From contig CAVVXU010000007.1 of NCBI GenBank assembly GCA_963752325.1, positions 434,001 to 498,000 on the forward strand: a stretch of 64,000 bases of DNA. The letters run 5' to 3'. The stretch comes from CAVTJL01 sp963752325. GTDB lineage: Bacteria > Pseudomonadota > Alphaproteobacteria > Geminicoccales > Geminicoccaceae. This document shows, piece by piece, positions 34,234 to 43,866 of the stretch (position 1 is the first letter of the stretch; every line of letters starts with the position of its first letter). The position numbers were made by a program, and so were the translations under genes. The notes under the pieces were generated by a model. That model was not told where the DNA came from. It did not search any database and worked only from the letters and a program-made list of their open reading frames with translations.

Positions 34234-35494
34234 TCAGGGACGCCACCAGTTTCCCGAGAGCACGAGCATGTAGAGAAGGCGCAGCGTGCCGCCGTAATAG
34301 TCGCTCGGCGGGTCGACCGCGGTGGTGCTCGCCACATCGTCCCACAGCCGGTCGAGCCAGCCCTGATACCTGGCGCTCACCATGGCGCCGACGGCGACAG
34401 CGCCGGTGAAGCAGATATAGCCGAAATCGGCGAGCGGGCGGCCATCCAGGTGGTAGCCGGCGCGGATGGAGGCCGGATCACCCGCCGTGCTCTTGACGAA
34501 CCAGTCCTCGATCCGCTCGACGATCGTTTGCGCCGGCCGATCCCCATCGAGCAGGAAGCCCGTCGCGATCCGCCAGGGCACGCGACAGGCGTTGTACGCG
34601 TAGGAGCCCGCGTGGGGCGTGTCGAGATAGCCGGCGGCAGCGGGCTCGGGCGTGCCCCCTTTGACGATCGCGAACTCCGGCACGAGCCCGGTCGTGGGCG
34701 CGCGGCGCAGCTGCAGCCGGTCGAGCATGGCATAGCTCGCGTCCAGCACCTTCTGCCAGCGCCGGTCGCCCGTGGCCTCGAGAAAGGCGTGGAAGTCCGC
34801 CGGCCCGATATCCGATGGTCTCACCGTATCGTAGAGGGGCTGATCGGCAGGCGGAATGCCGGCTGCCGAGCTGGGGGAGGCTCGTCGTGGGATGGATGTC
34901 GAGGCGGCCGATCGCGTCGATCATCCGGCGCGCCGCGGTGCGGTAGTCGATGGCGCCGTCGCTCCCCCATTGCCGGTCGGCGAGGAGAAGCGCGTAGGCG
35001 ATGGCGAGATCGCCGTCGGTGGCCGTGCCGTCGTCGCTGCTGCTGCGGCAGCCCACGAGCTGCCGCCAGGCCATGAGATCCGGATCGTGCCGGCTCGGAT
35101 GGTCGCGATAGAAGCGATAGAGCCCATCGAAGATCGTCCGCGCGTCGGGATCGAGGCCCGCCATGTGGGCGACGATCATCATGCCGTAGCCCTGGCCTTC
35201 CGAGACCACCATCGGCGTGCCCTCGGCGACGGGCTTCTGCGGGCCGAGATAGACATAGTAGCGACCTTCGCCGCAGCCGGCGCGAAGCCAGCTCTTCTTC
35301 CAGGCCGCGTAGCGCTCGGCGACGCGCCGATCGAGCTCGTCCTGAGGATGGTTGGCGGGCTTGATGGAGCCGGCGGCGTACGCGACGTGCTGCGGGAAGG
35401 GGCGGTTGGCAGCCGAGGCCGGCTCTGCGGCGATCCACGTCGAGGCGAGCAGCACCAGGCTCGCCAAGGCGCCAGCCCGAAGCCGCGATCTCAT
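34234..35494 (-). CDS. glycoside hydrolase family 8 endoglucanase, one frameshift
   Basis: Signal peptide at residues 1-30 (ALASLVLLASTWIAAEPASA). The GH8 core follows: WKKSWLRAGCGEGRYYVYL, then VVSEGQGYGMMIVAHMAG with the catalytic Glu, and TATDGDLAIAYALLLADRQWG with the catalytic Asp region. The frame shifts near 34860 (one extra base); from LPQLGS it continues as GIPPADQPLYDTV to the normal end YMLVLSGNWWRP. GH8 enzymes cut beta-1,4-glucans, often for bacterial cellulose (BcsZ), but no bcs genes are adjacent. GTG at 35506 is an alternative start. Confidence 0.85.
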
Positions 35495-35533
35495 GCCGTC
35501 GCGCACCGAGGGAGCGGCCGGGCATGCCGGGCG

Positions 35534-37336
35534 TCAGGAGCCAACGGTCGTCTCGCGCTGGCTCTCGAGCTCGAGCCAGCGATCCTCGAGCGCGCCCAGC
35601 TCGGCCTGCTGTGCCGCCAGCGATGCGGTGAGCGCCGCGAAGCGAGCAGCGTCGCGCGAGAACAGTTGAGGATCGGAGAGCGCCGTCTCGATGCGAGCGA
35701 TCTCCGCCTGAGCCCGCTCGATCCGCTGCGGCAGGCGATCGAGCTCGCGCTGCAGCTTGGCATCGAAGCCTCTCGGGCGCGGGGCGGGCCTCGCGGCCGG
35801 CGCGACGGCTCTGGCCTGGACGGCGACGGGCGTCCTTCGCGGGCGTTGCTGCTCGTAGTCGCTGTAGCCGCCCGCATATTCCCGGAGATGCCCATCACCC
35901 TCGAAGGCGATCGTGCTCGTCACGAGCCGGTCGAGGAAGTCACGGTCGTGGCTGACCAGCAGGAGCGTGCCGTCATAGTCCGCGAGCGTGTCCTCGAGCA
36001 GGTCCAGGGTGTCCATGTCGAGATCGTTCGTCGGCTCGTCCAGGACGAGGAGGTTGGCGGGCCGGGCCAGGATGAGCGCCAGAAGCAGGCGGTTGCGCTC
36101 GCCGCCGGAGAGGGATCGCACCGGTTGGCGCGCCTGCTCGTCCCGGAACAGGAAGTCGCGAAGATAGCCTACCACATGGCGACGCCGGCCCTGCACCTCG
36201 ACCGTGTCGCCGCCAGCCGGGCACAGCGTCTCCCAAGGCGTGCGGTCGGGGTCGAGCTGGGCGCGGTGCTGGTCGAAGCGGGCGATCTCGAGATTGGTGC
36301 CGAGCCGCACCGTGCCCGTGTCCGGCCCGATCTCGCCGGTCAGCAGCTTCAGCAGGGTCGACTTTCCCGCACCGTTCGGGCCGATGATGCCGATGCGATC
36401 GCCTCGCAGGATGCGTGTGCCGAAGTCGCGGATGACCGGCCCGCCGCCGAAGCTCTTCGTGATGTGCTCGGCCTCGACGACCAGCCTTCCGCCGAGCTGG
36501 CCTCCGGCCGCGCGCATCCTGGCCGAGCCTTGGGGTGCGATGGTCTCGCGGCGCTGGATGCGCAGCTGCTCGAGCGCGCGAAGCCGGCCCATGTTGCGCT
36601 TTCGGCGCGCGGTGACCCCACGGTGCAACCAGTGCGTCTCGGCCTCGAGCTTCTTGTCGAGACGTGTGAGCTCGGACTCCTCGGCGTCGAGGATCGCCTG
36701 CGACCATGCCTCGAAGCCCGCGAACCCCTGCTCGGTGGCGTGCAGCCGGCCCCTGTCCAGCCACCAGGTCTTGGTCGACAGCCGGGCCAGGAAGCGCCGG
36801 TCGTGGCTGATCACGACGAACGAGCCGCCGAACGAGGCCAGCCGGTCCTCCAGCCACTCGATCGCCGGCAGATCCAGGTGATTGGTGGGCTCGTCGAGGA
36901 GAAGGACATCCGGCTCGCCCACCACGGCGGCAGCCAGCGACACGCGACGCATCTCGCCACCCGAGAGCCCCTGCGGTGGCCGCCCGGGGTCCATGCCCAG
37001 CTCCTCGAGCACGATCTGGGCGCGGACCCGGGCGACCTCGTCCTGCTCTGAGGGTGGCAGCGCATCCTGCACATGAGCGGCCAGCGTCCGTGCCGTCGGC
37101 GCCGCCGGATCCTGCACGAGATAGGCGGCGTGGGTCCGCGGCTGCTCGAAGCGCTCGCCCGAGTCGAGGTCGACCAGGCCGGCCAGGACCTTGAGCAGCG
37201 TCGACTTGCCCGAGCCGTTTCGGCCGACGAGGCAAATCCGATCGCCTCTGGCCAGGGTGGCGTCGATTCCGGCGAAGAGCTGCTGGCTGCCGATGCGTAA
37301 CGAGCCATCGCGGATAGCCAGAAGAGGTGGGGCCAT
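35534..37336 (-). CDS. uup: ABC-F family ATPase, Uup type
   Basis: A 600-residue protein with two ATPase domains and no membrane part. Domain 1: GRNGSGKSTLLKVLAG, LSGGEMRRVSLAAAV, VLLLDEPTNHLD. The linker helix pair contains WLHRGVTARRKRNMGR, the Uup mark. Domain 2: GPNGAGKSTLLKLLTG, LSGGERNRLLLALIL, LLVLDEPTNDLD. The C-terminal coiled coil (about residues 520-590, RELDRLPQRIERAQAEIARIE) binds DNA in E. coli Uup. The family acts on ribosomes or replication-repair. Intact in frame. Confidence 0.9.
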   Translation of the reverse strand: MAPPLLAIRDGSLRIGSQQLFAGIDATLARGDRICLVGRNGSGKSTLLKVLAGLVDLDSGERFEQPRTHAAYLVQDPAAPTARTLAAHVQDALPPSEQDEVARVRAQIVLEELGMDPGRPPQGLSGGEMRRVSLAAAVVGEPDVLLLDEPTNHLDLPAIEWLEDRLASFGGSFVVISHDRRFLARLSTKTWWLDRGRLHATEQGFAGFEAWSQAILDAEESELTRLDKKLEAETHWLHRGVTARRKRNMGRLRALEQLRIQRRETIAPQGSARMRAAGGQLGGRLVVEAEHITKSFGGGPVIRDFGTRILRGDRIGIIGPNGAGKSTLLKLLTGEIGPDTGTVRLGTNLEIARFDQHRAQLDPDRTPWETLCPAGGDTVEVQGRRRHVVGYLRDFLFRDEQARQPVRSLSGGERNRLLLALILARPANLLVLDEPTNDLDMDTLDLLEDTLADYDGTLLLVSHDRDFLDRLVTSTIAFEGDGHLREYAGGYSDYEQQRPRRTPVAVQARAVAPAARPAPRPRGFDAKLQRELDRLPQRIERAQAEIARIETALSDPQLFSRDAARFAALTASLAAQQAELGALEDRWLELESQRETTVGS

Positions 37337-37722
37337 GGGATGCAGGGTCTCTCGCGTGGGGCCGTGGTGTTAGATGCCCTCGGCTCCTCCGGATGCAAGG
37401 ACATTGGCGGGCCTCGGGCCCGCAAGCCCCGATGCACCTCTCGATCCGACGCGCGCGGCACGGCGCCGGCATCGCAGCAAGCCCTCTCGGGCGTGGGCCC
37501 GCCGGCTTGAGGTGCCCTGCCACTTTAGCTGGTTGACTGCCGCCAGGGTCCGGTTTACTCGTCAACCTCTAGTAGTTATGGCACACAGCGCAGGGCTATA
37601 CACAATAGCGGGAGGGATTCGATAGAATGAACTGAAACAAATATTAGAGAGATCCAAGATTAGAGAGATTTAAGCTGCAGCAGCTTATCTCCCGGCCCCA
37701 GCTTTGACACAGTGAGGCGATT
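37337..37722. other. AT-richer intergenic region before the XRE regulator
   Basis: 386 bp between uup (minus) and the XRE gene (plus), without an ORF I believe. From about 37545 it becomes clearly richer in A and T than its surroundings and contains a two-copy 16-bp direct repeat at 37643-37674. The region must carry both promoters. No exact -10/-35 pair stands out. Confidence 0.5.
37643..37674. repeat. two tandem 16-bp direct repeats upstream of the XRE gene
   Basis: ATTAGAGAGATCCAAG (37643-37658) is followed immediately by ATTAGAGAGATTTAAG (37659-37674), 14 of 16 positions identical. They lie 49 bp before the ATG of a helix-turn-helix regulator. One and a half helical turns per unit would place two proteins on alternate faces; they may be its own operators. 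Inference from position only. Confidence 0.55.
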
Positions 37723-38235
37723 ATGAACTCGCCCATCCCACGACCGTCCAGCTCGTCCGTGCGGTCACGCCTTCGTGAGATCGACCAGCAGGTCGCGTCC
37801 CGGGTCCGCACGCGGCGCGTCGTGCTGGGCCTGACGATGCAGCAGCTGGCATCGACGGTAGGCGTCACCTATCAGCAGCTTTACAAGTACGAGAGCGGTA
37901 CCAACCGTATCGCAGCCGGCCGGCTCCACGCGATCGCCCGGGCGCTGGGCGTCGACGTGAGCTACTTCTTCGCGGACCTCGAGGTGGACAAGCAGGCGGT
38001 GGTGACGCCAGAGCGTCGTCAGCTCCTCGAGCTGCTACGCAACTTCATGGCAATCCGGAGCAGGCGCCAGCAGGAGGCCCTCTGCGGCGTTGCGAGGGCG
38101 ATAGCAACCGCGGACCTTTCTGACGATGGCGGTCGCCCGGCATTCTCGCCCGGATCCGCCGGGCAGGCGGTCAGGCGTGCCCTGCCGGTCGGCCTGGATG
38201 AAGCGGAGAGGCTGCTGCCACCTTCGGCTGCCTAG
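37723..38235 (+). CDS. XRE-family helix-turn-helix regulator
   Basis: A 170-residue protein. Residues about 25-75 form the HTH_XRE fold: VRTRRVVLGLTMQQLASTVG, VTYQQLYKYESGTNRI and LHAIARALGVDVSYFF, as in the many Cro/CI-like regulators of alphaproteobacteria that have a C-terminal helical tail. That tail (PERRQLLELLRNFMAIRSRRQQEALCGVARAI) resembles those of SinR/NodX-like quorum or stress regulators. Its stop overlaps by four bases the stop of the epimerase on the other strand. Target genes are unknown. Confidence 0.88.
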   Translation: MNSPIPRPSSSSVRSRLREIDQQVASRVRTRRVVLGLTMQQLASTVGVTYQQLYKYESGTNRIAAGRLHAIARALGVDVSYFFADLEVDKQAVVTPERRQLLELLRNFMAIRSRRQQEALCGVARAIATADLSDDGGRPAFSPGSAGQAVRRALPVGLDEAERLLPPSAA

Positions 38236-39029
38236 CCGAAGCGCTCGCGCAGACGGCGCCCGAGCCCGAGGCAGGCTCGGCGCATGAGGTCATGGCTGCC
38301 GCTGACGCCCGTGAGTTCGCGCATCCGCTCGGTGCGGAGGACGAACGAGTCGTGCTCGACTGGCCGCTCGATCACGAGCGTGCCGCTGCCGAATCCCTCC
38401 ATCAGCCAAAGGGCGAGGCGGCCCGTCGGCAGCGGGATGCCGGACCCGATGTTCACGGCCCCGCCCGCCGGGCGACGGAGAAGGGCCGCGATTGCCGACG
38501 CCGCGACCTCCACCGGCAGGAAGTCGCGGGCGGTGAAGGGGCTCATGTCGAAGCGGATGGCGCCTTCGTCGCGCAGGCGGGTCAGCATCAGCCCCATGAA
38601 GCTGCGACGGTCGGGCTCGAAGCCGAAGATGTTGGAAAGCCGCAGGCGCGTGAGCCGCGAGCCCGAGATGGCCACGAGCGCCTCCTCGATCTCGAGCTTC
38701 TGGCGCCCGTAGAGATCGCTTGGACCGAGCGGGGATGTCTCGGCCAGCGGCTCGTGGGCCGGGGCGTAGACCTTGCGCGTGCCGAGGCTGACGAAAGGAA
38801 GGCCGGCCTCTGCGGCGCGCCGGGCCAGCCGGGGCTCGAGATCGTCCTCGAGCCGCCAAGCCGGCGTGCCGAGGGCAGGGTGGCGCCCGGCATAGAGAAC
38901 CGCCTGGACGCCCTCGAGCAGCCCCGGCTCGGCCACAGCGTGATGATCCACGAGGCGGCCATCAGAGCCCAGCGCCGCCGCCACCTCCCTGCCGATGAAG
39001 CCGCCTCCTACGACAAGGCAGCGCCCCAC
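38232..39029 (-). CDS. NAD-dependent epimerase/dehydratase-like protein
   Basis: A 265-residue extended-SDR-type protein. The cofactor loop is LVVGGGFIGREVAAAL, and LYGRQKLEIEEAL carries the catalytic Tyr and Lys (Y-x-x-x-K). FVSLGTRKVYAPAHEPLAETSPLG is the segment before it, common in UDP-sugar epimerases and dTDP-rhamnose reductases. It is shorter than standard epimerases, with a truncated C-terminal substrate domain. Lies 3 bp after rnd on the same strand. Role unknown, perhaps cell-surface sugar modification. Confidence 0.8.
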   Translation of the reverse strand: MGRCLVVGGGFIGREVAAALGSDGRLVDHHAVAEPGLLEGVQAVLYAGRHPALGTPAWRLEDDLEPRLARRAAEAGLPFVSLGTRKVYAPAHEPLAETSPLGPSDLYGRQKLEIEEALVAISGSRLTRLRLSNIFGFEPDRRSFMGLMLTRLRDEGAIRFDMSPFTARDFLPVEVAASAIAALLRRPAGGAVNIGSGIPLPTGRLALWLMEGFGSGTLVIERPVEHDSFVLRTERMRELTGVSGSHDLMRRACLGLGRRLRERFG

Positions 39030-39032
39030 GGG

Positions 39033-40178
39033 TCAGGCCTCGATCGGCACGACCACGGGCTTGCCCTCGCGCACCGTCAGCGCCAGCCGGCCAGCTTTGA
39101 GCGCAAGCGCTTCCTCGCCGAAGATCTCACGGCGCCAGCCCCTGAGCGTCGGGAGCTCTGCGCTGTCGTTCTGGGCCAGGGCCTCTAGGTCGGCCGTGGT
39201 CGCGATCAGGCGCTGAGCCACCTCGGCCTCCTCGGAGCGGAGCTTCAAGAGCACGCGGAGCAGCTCGACCAATGGTCCGATGCCGCGCGGTACCTCCGGC
39301 GGCGGCTCGAGATGCGGCAACGTCTCCACCGGAAGCGCCAGCGCCTCCTCGATCGCGGCGACCACCTGCCGGGCACTCTCCCGATCTAGGCTGATGCGCT
39401 CCTGGCCGCGCAGCTCCTCGACCGAGCGCGGGCGATGGGCCGCGATCTCGAGCAACAGATCGTCGCGAACGACGCGATTCCTGGGCAGATCGCGCTCGCG
39501 GGCCGTCAGCTCGCGCCACGCGGCAAGTCGCTGGACGATGGCGACGAAGCGCGGATCGCGCGACCGGAACTTGAGGCGCCGCCAGGCTTCTTCCGCCGGC
39601 TGGTCGAAGATGCGGGGATCGGTCAACCCGCCGAGCTCGGCCTCGACCCATGCGAGGCGACCCGCAGCCTCGATGCGGGCCCGGAGACGCTCGTAGATGA
39701 CACGGAGATGGGTGACGTCGCCGATGGCGTAGCGGATCTGCGCCTCGGAGAGCGGCCGCCTCGACCAGTCGGTGAAGCGCGAGCTCTTGTCGAGCCGGCC
39801 TTTCGCGACCTTGGCCACGAGCGTCTCGTAGGCGACCTCCTCGCCGAAGCCGCAGACCATGGCGGCGACCTGCGTGTCGAAGAGCGGCGAGGGCAGGCGT
39901 CCCATCAGCCGCCAGAAGATCTCGAGGTCCTGCCGAGCGGCATGGAGAACCTTGAGGATCCGCGTGTCGCGCATCAGCGCCAGGATGGGCTCGAGGTCGA
40001 TGCCCGGAGCCAGCGGGTCGATCGCCGCTGCCTCCTCGGTGCCGCCGATCTGCAGCAGGCAGAGCTTCGGCCAGTAGGTGCGGTCGCGCATGAACTCGGT
40101 GTCGACCGTGAGGAAGCGCTCCCCCACCAGTCTCTTGCAGAACGCCTCGAGGTCGGCGGTAGTGGTGATCAGCAACAT
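39033..40178 (-). CDS. rnd: ribonuclease D
   Basis: A 381-residue exonuclease. The DEDD catalytic residues are visible: FLTVDTEFMRDRTYWP (Asp and Glu), VLHAARQDLEIFW (Asp) and YAIGDVTHLRVIYERL (Asp with Tyr). HRDC-type domains follow (ELTARERDLPRNRVVRDDLLLEIA). It trims the 3' ends of tRNA precursors and other small RNAs. The gene pair rnd/aspS is frequent in alphaproteobacteria, here divergent. Intact, in contrast to aspS beside it. Confidence 0.92.
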   Translation of the reverse strand: MLLITTTADLEAFCKRLVGERFLTVDTEFMRDRTYWPKLCLLQIGGTEEAAAIDPLAPGIDLEPILALMRDTRILKVLHAARQDLEIFWRLMGRLPSPLFDTQVAAMVCGFGEEVAYETLVAKVAKGRLDKSSRFTDWSRRPLSEAQIRYAIGDVTHLRVIYERLRARIEAAGRLAWVEAELGGLTDPRIFDQPAEEAWRRLKFRSRDPRFVAIVQRLAAWRELTARERDLPRNRVVRDDLLLEIAAHRPRSVEELRGQERISLDRESARQVVAAIEEALALPVETLPHLEPPPEVPRGIGPLVELLRVLLKLRSEEAEVAQRLIATTADLEALAQNDSAELPTLRGWRREIFGEEALALKAGRLALTVREGKPVVVPIEA

Positions 40179-40295
40179 GAAGGTCGATCGGTCAGGGGGG
40201 ACATTGGGCGGTCGCTTGACAGCCGGGCGGGCGCTGTGACCTTTTCCGCGCTGCTCGCCTCCGGCCGTGCCGGAGCTTCAGGGACGAGGTCGATC

Positions 40296-42107
40296 ATGCA
40301 TGTCTATCGTACGCACCGTTGCGGCGATCTCCGCGTCGCGGAGGTCGGTCAACGGGCGCGGTTGAGTGGCTGGGTGCACCGCAAGCGCGATCACGGCCAG
40401 CTCCTCTTCATCGACCTACGCGACCACACGGGCATCACGCAGATCGTATTCCATCCCGAGACGGGTGTGTTCGGGGCGGCCGAGGCGCTGCGGCTCGAGA
40501 GTGTCGTTTGCGTCACAGGCTCCGTGGTGGCGCGCTCGACCGAGACTGTCAACCCGGCCCTTCCGACGGGCGAGGTCGAGCTCGTCGCCGAGGAGCTCGA
40601 GCTGCTGTCCGCCGCCGACACCCTGCCGCTCCAGGTCAACGCCGAGCGCGAGCAGCCCGAGGAGACGCGACTCCGCTACCGGTTCCTGGATCTTCGCCGC
40701 GAGCTGATGCAGCGCAACGTCCGCCTACGCTCGTCGGTGATCGCGAGCATTCGGCGGCGCATGCAGGCGCTGGGCTTCACCGAGTTCCAGACCCCCATCC
40801 TCACCGCCTCGAGCCCCGAGGGAGCACGCGACTTCCTCGTGCCGTCCCGCCTGCATCCGGGCAAGTTCTACGCCCTCCCGCAGGCGCCGCAGCAGTACAA
40901 GCAGCTCTACATGATCTCGGGCTTCGACCGGTACTTCCAGATCGCCCCCTGCTTTCGCGACGAGGACGCGAGGGCGGACCGCAGCCCCGGCGAGTTCTAC
41001 CAGCTCGACCTCGAGATGGCGTTCGTGACCCAGGAGGACGTCTTCTCCGCGGTCGAGCCCTTGATGCACGGCGTCTTCGAGGAGTTCGCGGAGGGGCGGT
41101 CGGTGACGCCGTTGCCCTTTCCCCGCATCGCCTACCGCGACGCGATGCTGAGGTATGGGACGGACAAGCCCGATCTCCGCAATCCCATCGCCATCGCCGA
41201 CGTCACCGAGGTGTTCCGCGGCAGCGCCTTCAAGGTCTTCGCCGGCGCCATCGAGGGCGGCGCCGTCGTCCGGGCGATCCCGGCCCCCGGTGCGGTCGGC
41301 AGGCCGCGCAGCTTCTTCGACGGCATGGTCGGCCTACGCCCAGAGCCTGGGCGCGCCGGGCATGGGCTGGATCGCCTTCTCCGAGGAGGGTGCCAAGGGC
41401 CCGATCGTCAAGTTCCTGGACGAGGACCGCCTGGCGCAGCTCAAGGCCCTGGCGGGCATCGCCGCCGGCGACGCCGTGTTCTTCGCCTGCGACAAGGAGG
41501 ATGCCGCAGCCAAGCTCGCCGGGGCGGCGCGGCTCAGGATCGGCGAGGAGCTGGGCCTGAGCGAGCAGGACGCCTTCCGCTTCTGCTGGATCGTCGACTT
41601 CCCGATGTTCGAGTGGGACGAGGAGCTGAAGCAGGTCATCTTCTCCCACAACCCGTTCTCGATGCCGCAGGGCGGCCTCGAGGCGCTCGAGTCCAAGGAC
41701 CCGCTGGCGATCCTGGCCTACCAGTACGACATCGTCTGCAACGGGATCGAGCTCTCCTCGGGCGCCATCCGGAACCATCGCCCCGACATCATGGAGCGGG
41801 CCTTCGAGCATCGCCGGCTATGGCGCGGACGAGCTCGAGGCGCGGTTCGGCGGCATGCTGCGCGCGCTGCGCTATCGGGGCGCCGCCGCACGGCGGCATA
41901 GCACCCGGCATCGATCGCATCGTCATGCTGCTCGCCGGCACCTCGAACCTGCGCGAGGTCACGGCGTTTCCGCTCTCGCAACGCGCCGAGGAGCTCTCGC
42001 TCGGTGCGCCCAGCCCCGTGAGCGAGCGGCAGCTCAAGGAGCTGAACATCCAACTCACGATGGCGGCGCGGGACCGGCTGCGCGAGGAGGCCCAGCCGGG
42101 CGCCTGA
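40296..42107 (+). CDS. aspS: aspartyl-tRNA synthetase, three one-base insertions
   Basis: About 600 residues. N-terminal OB fold with SGWVHRKRDHGQLLFIDLRDHTGITQIVF; class II motif 2 is FQIAPCFRDEDARADR, and motif 1 lies around GFTEFQTPILTASSPEGARDFLV. The C-terminal motif 3 is GGIAPGIDRIVMLLAG. Single extra bases break the frame near 41333 (FFDGMVG then YAQSLGAPG), 41811 (RAFE then IAGYGADELEARF) and 41879 (ALRY then GAPPHGG). An essential enzyme, so these are almost surely sequence errors. ATG 40296. Alphaproteobacterial AspRS often charges tRNA-Asn as well. Confidence 0.93.
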   Translation: MHVYRTHRCGDLRVAEVGQRARLSGWVHRKRDHGQLLFIDLRDHTGITQIVFHPETGVFGAAEALRLESVVCVTGSVVARSTETVNPALPTGEVELVAEELELLSAADTLPLQVNAEREQPEETRLRYRFLDLRRELMQRNVRLRSSVIASIRRRMQALGFTEFQTPILTASSPEGARDFLVPSRLHPGKFYALPQAPQQYKQLYMISGFDRYFQIAPCFRDEDARADRSPGEFYQLDLEMAFVTQEDVFSAVEPLMHGVFEEFAEGRSVTPLPFPRIAYRDAMLRYGTDKPDLRNPIAIADVTEVFRGSAFKVFAGAIEGGAVVRAIPAPGAVGRPRSFFDGMVGLRPEPGRAGHGLDRLLRGGCQGPDRQVPGRGPPGAAQGPGGHRRRRRRVLRLRQGGCRSQARRGGAAQDRRGAGPERAGRLPLLLDRRLPDVRVGRGAEAGHLLPQPVLDAAGRPRGARVQGPAGDPGLPVRHRLQRDRALLGRHPEPSPRHHGAGLRASPAMARTSSRRGSAACCARCAIGAPPHGGIAPGIDRIVMLLAGTSNLREVTAFPLSQRAEELSLGAPSPVSERQLKELNIQLTMAARDRLREEAQPGA

Positions 42108-42218
42108 GGGCGGCGCCATCTGGCGCGCTTCTGCGACGGTGACGGTTGCGCTACACCCGACCAAGGGGGCCGGCGCGCGACCGCGTCCGGCCAGTCGACT
42201 GTCGGGGAGATGATACGA

Positions 42219-43821
42219 ATGAGGCACCGTCTGTTGCTGGCCACGGCCGGCGTCACTGGCGCTCATGGCGACCGCACAGGTGGCGTGGGCGAAGACGCTC
42301 GTCTATTGCTCGGAAGGCAGCCCCGAGGGCTTCAATCCGGCATTCTATACGGCCGGGACCACCTTCGACGCGTCGTCGCGGCCGATCTTCAACCGTCTGG
42401 TCGAGTTCATCAACGGCACGACCAAGACCGAGCCGGGCCTCGCCGAGTCCTGGACCATCTCGGACGACGGGCTGGCCTACACCTTCCATCTGCGCAAGGG
42501 CGTCAAGTTCCAGACTACCAAGTGGTTCACGCCCACCAGGGACTTCAACGCCGACGACGTCGTCTTCACCTTCGAGCGTCAGCTCGACAAGCAGAACCCG
42601 TACTATGCCGTCGGAGGCGGCTCGTACGAGTACTTCAACAGCATGAGCATGCCCGAGCTGCTTGAAGTCGGTCGAGAAGGTCGACGACTACACCGTCAAG
42701 TTTACGCTGACGCGGCCCGAGGCGCCGATGATCGCCAATCTGGCGATGGATTTCGCCTCGATCGTCAGCAAGGAGTACGCCGACGCGATGATGAAGGCGG
42801 GCACGCCCGAGCAGTTCGACCTGCAGCCCGTCGGCACCGGCCCGTTCCAGCTCCAGGCCTACCAGAAGGACGCGGTCATCCGCTACACGGCCAATCCGAG
42901 CTACTTCCGGGGCAAGGCCGCAGATCGACAATCTGATCTTCGCCATCACGCCCGACGCCTCGGTGCGGCTTCAGAAGCTCAAGGCCAACGAGTGCCAAGT
43001 GATGGCCTATCCGAACCCCGCCGACACTCGCGACGATCAAGGCCGATCCCAACCTGCAGCTCTTGGAGCAGGCTGGTCTCAATGTCGGCTATCTCGGCTT
43101 CAACACCGAGAAGAAGCCGTTCACCGACGTCCGAGTCCGTCAGGCGCTCAACATGGCGATCAACAAGAAGGCCATCATCGAGGCCGTGTTCCAGGGGGCC
43201 GGCACGGTGGCCAAGAACCCCATCCCACCGACGATGTGGGGGTACAACGACGAGGTCAAGGACTACCCCTACGACCCGGCCGAGGCGAAGAAGCTGCTGG
43301 CCGAGGCGGGCTTCCCGAACGGCTTCGACACCGACATCTGGGCGATGCCGGTGCAGCGGCCCTACATGCCGAACGCGCGCCGTACCGCCGAGATGATCCA
43401 GGCCGACTGGCAGAAGGTCGGCGTGAACGCGAAGATCGTCACCTACGAGTGGGGCGAGTATCTGAAGCGCTCGAAGAACGGCGAGCACCAGACCGTGATC
43501 CTCGGCTGGACGGGCGACAATGGCGATCCCGACAACTTCCTGGCGACCCTTCTGAGCTGCGATGCCGCCAAGGACGGCACCAACCGGGCCCGCTGGTGCT
43601 ACAAGCCGTTCAACGACCTCATCATGAAGGCCAAGGAGGTCAGCGACCAGGACGCGCGCGCCAAGCTCTACGAGGAGGCCGAGGTGATCTTCAAGGAGCA
43701 GGCGCCCTGGGTCACCCTCGACCACTCGCTCGTCTACATGCCGATGCGCAAGGACGTGGTAGGCTACAAGATGAGCCCGCTCGGCCAGCACAACTTCTAC
43801 GGGGTCGACATCAAGGGCTGA
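42219..43821 (+). CDS. dppA: dipeptide ABC transporter substrate-binding protein, frame broken by insertions
   Basis: Very close in wording to E. coli DppA: KTLVYCSEGSPEGFNPAF, NADDVVFTFERQLDKQNPY, YADAMMKAGTPEQFDLQPVG, NECQVMAYPNPAD, GLNVGYLGFNTEKKP, and GEHQTVILGWTGDNGDPDNF for peptide binding. A signal peptide (LLLATAGV..LMATAQVAWA) is recovered after removing one extra base near 42256. More single insertions lie near 42664, 42917 and 43027; downstream of 43063 the frame is clean. It binds dipeptides (and haem precursors in E. coli) in the periplasm. ATG 42219 after ggggag; ATG 42210 also possible. Confidence 0.92.
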
Positions 43822-43831
43822 GAGCCTCCGA

Positions 43832-43862
43832 GCCGGGGCGCGCTGCGGCGGCGCGCCTCGGC
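43832..43862. terminator. hairpin between dppA and the lipoprotein gene
   Basis: GCCGGGGCGCGC (43832-43843) pairs with GCGCGCCTCGGC (43851-43862) with one G-U pair and a 7-base loop. It sits between the convergent stops of dppA and the lipoprotein gene. It would cut dppA off from dppB onward, or at least reduce read-through. Confidence 0.55.
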
Positions 43863-43866
43863 CCGC

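Noticed and set aside
34856..37051. 731-codon ORF on the plus strand
   Set aside because: Antisense to GH8 and uup; the long length reflects high third-position GC only.
40216..40245. Promoter for aspS with TTGACA at 40216
   Set aside because: No acceptable -10 box at 16-18 bases; left out as unsupported.
39435..40295. N-terminal extension of aspS through the antisense of rnd
   Set aside because: AspRS starts normally at 40296 (MHVYRTHRCGDL); the extension has no relation to the enzyme.
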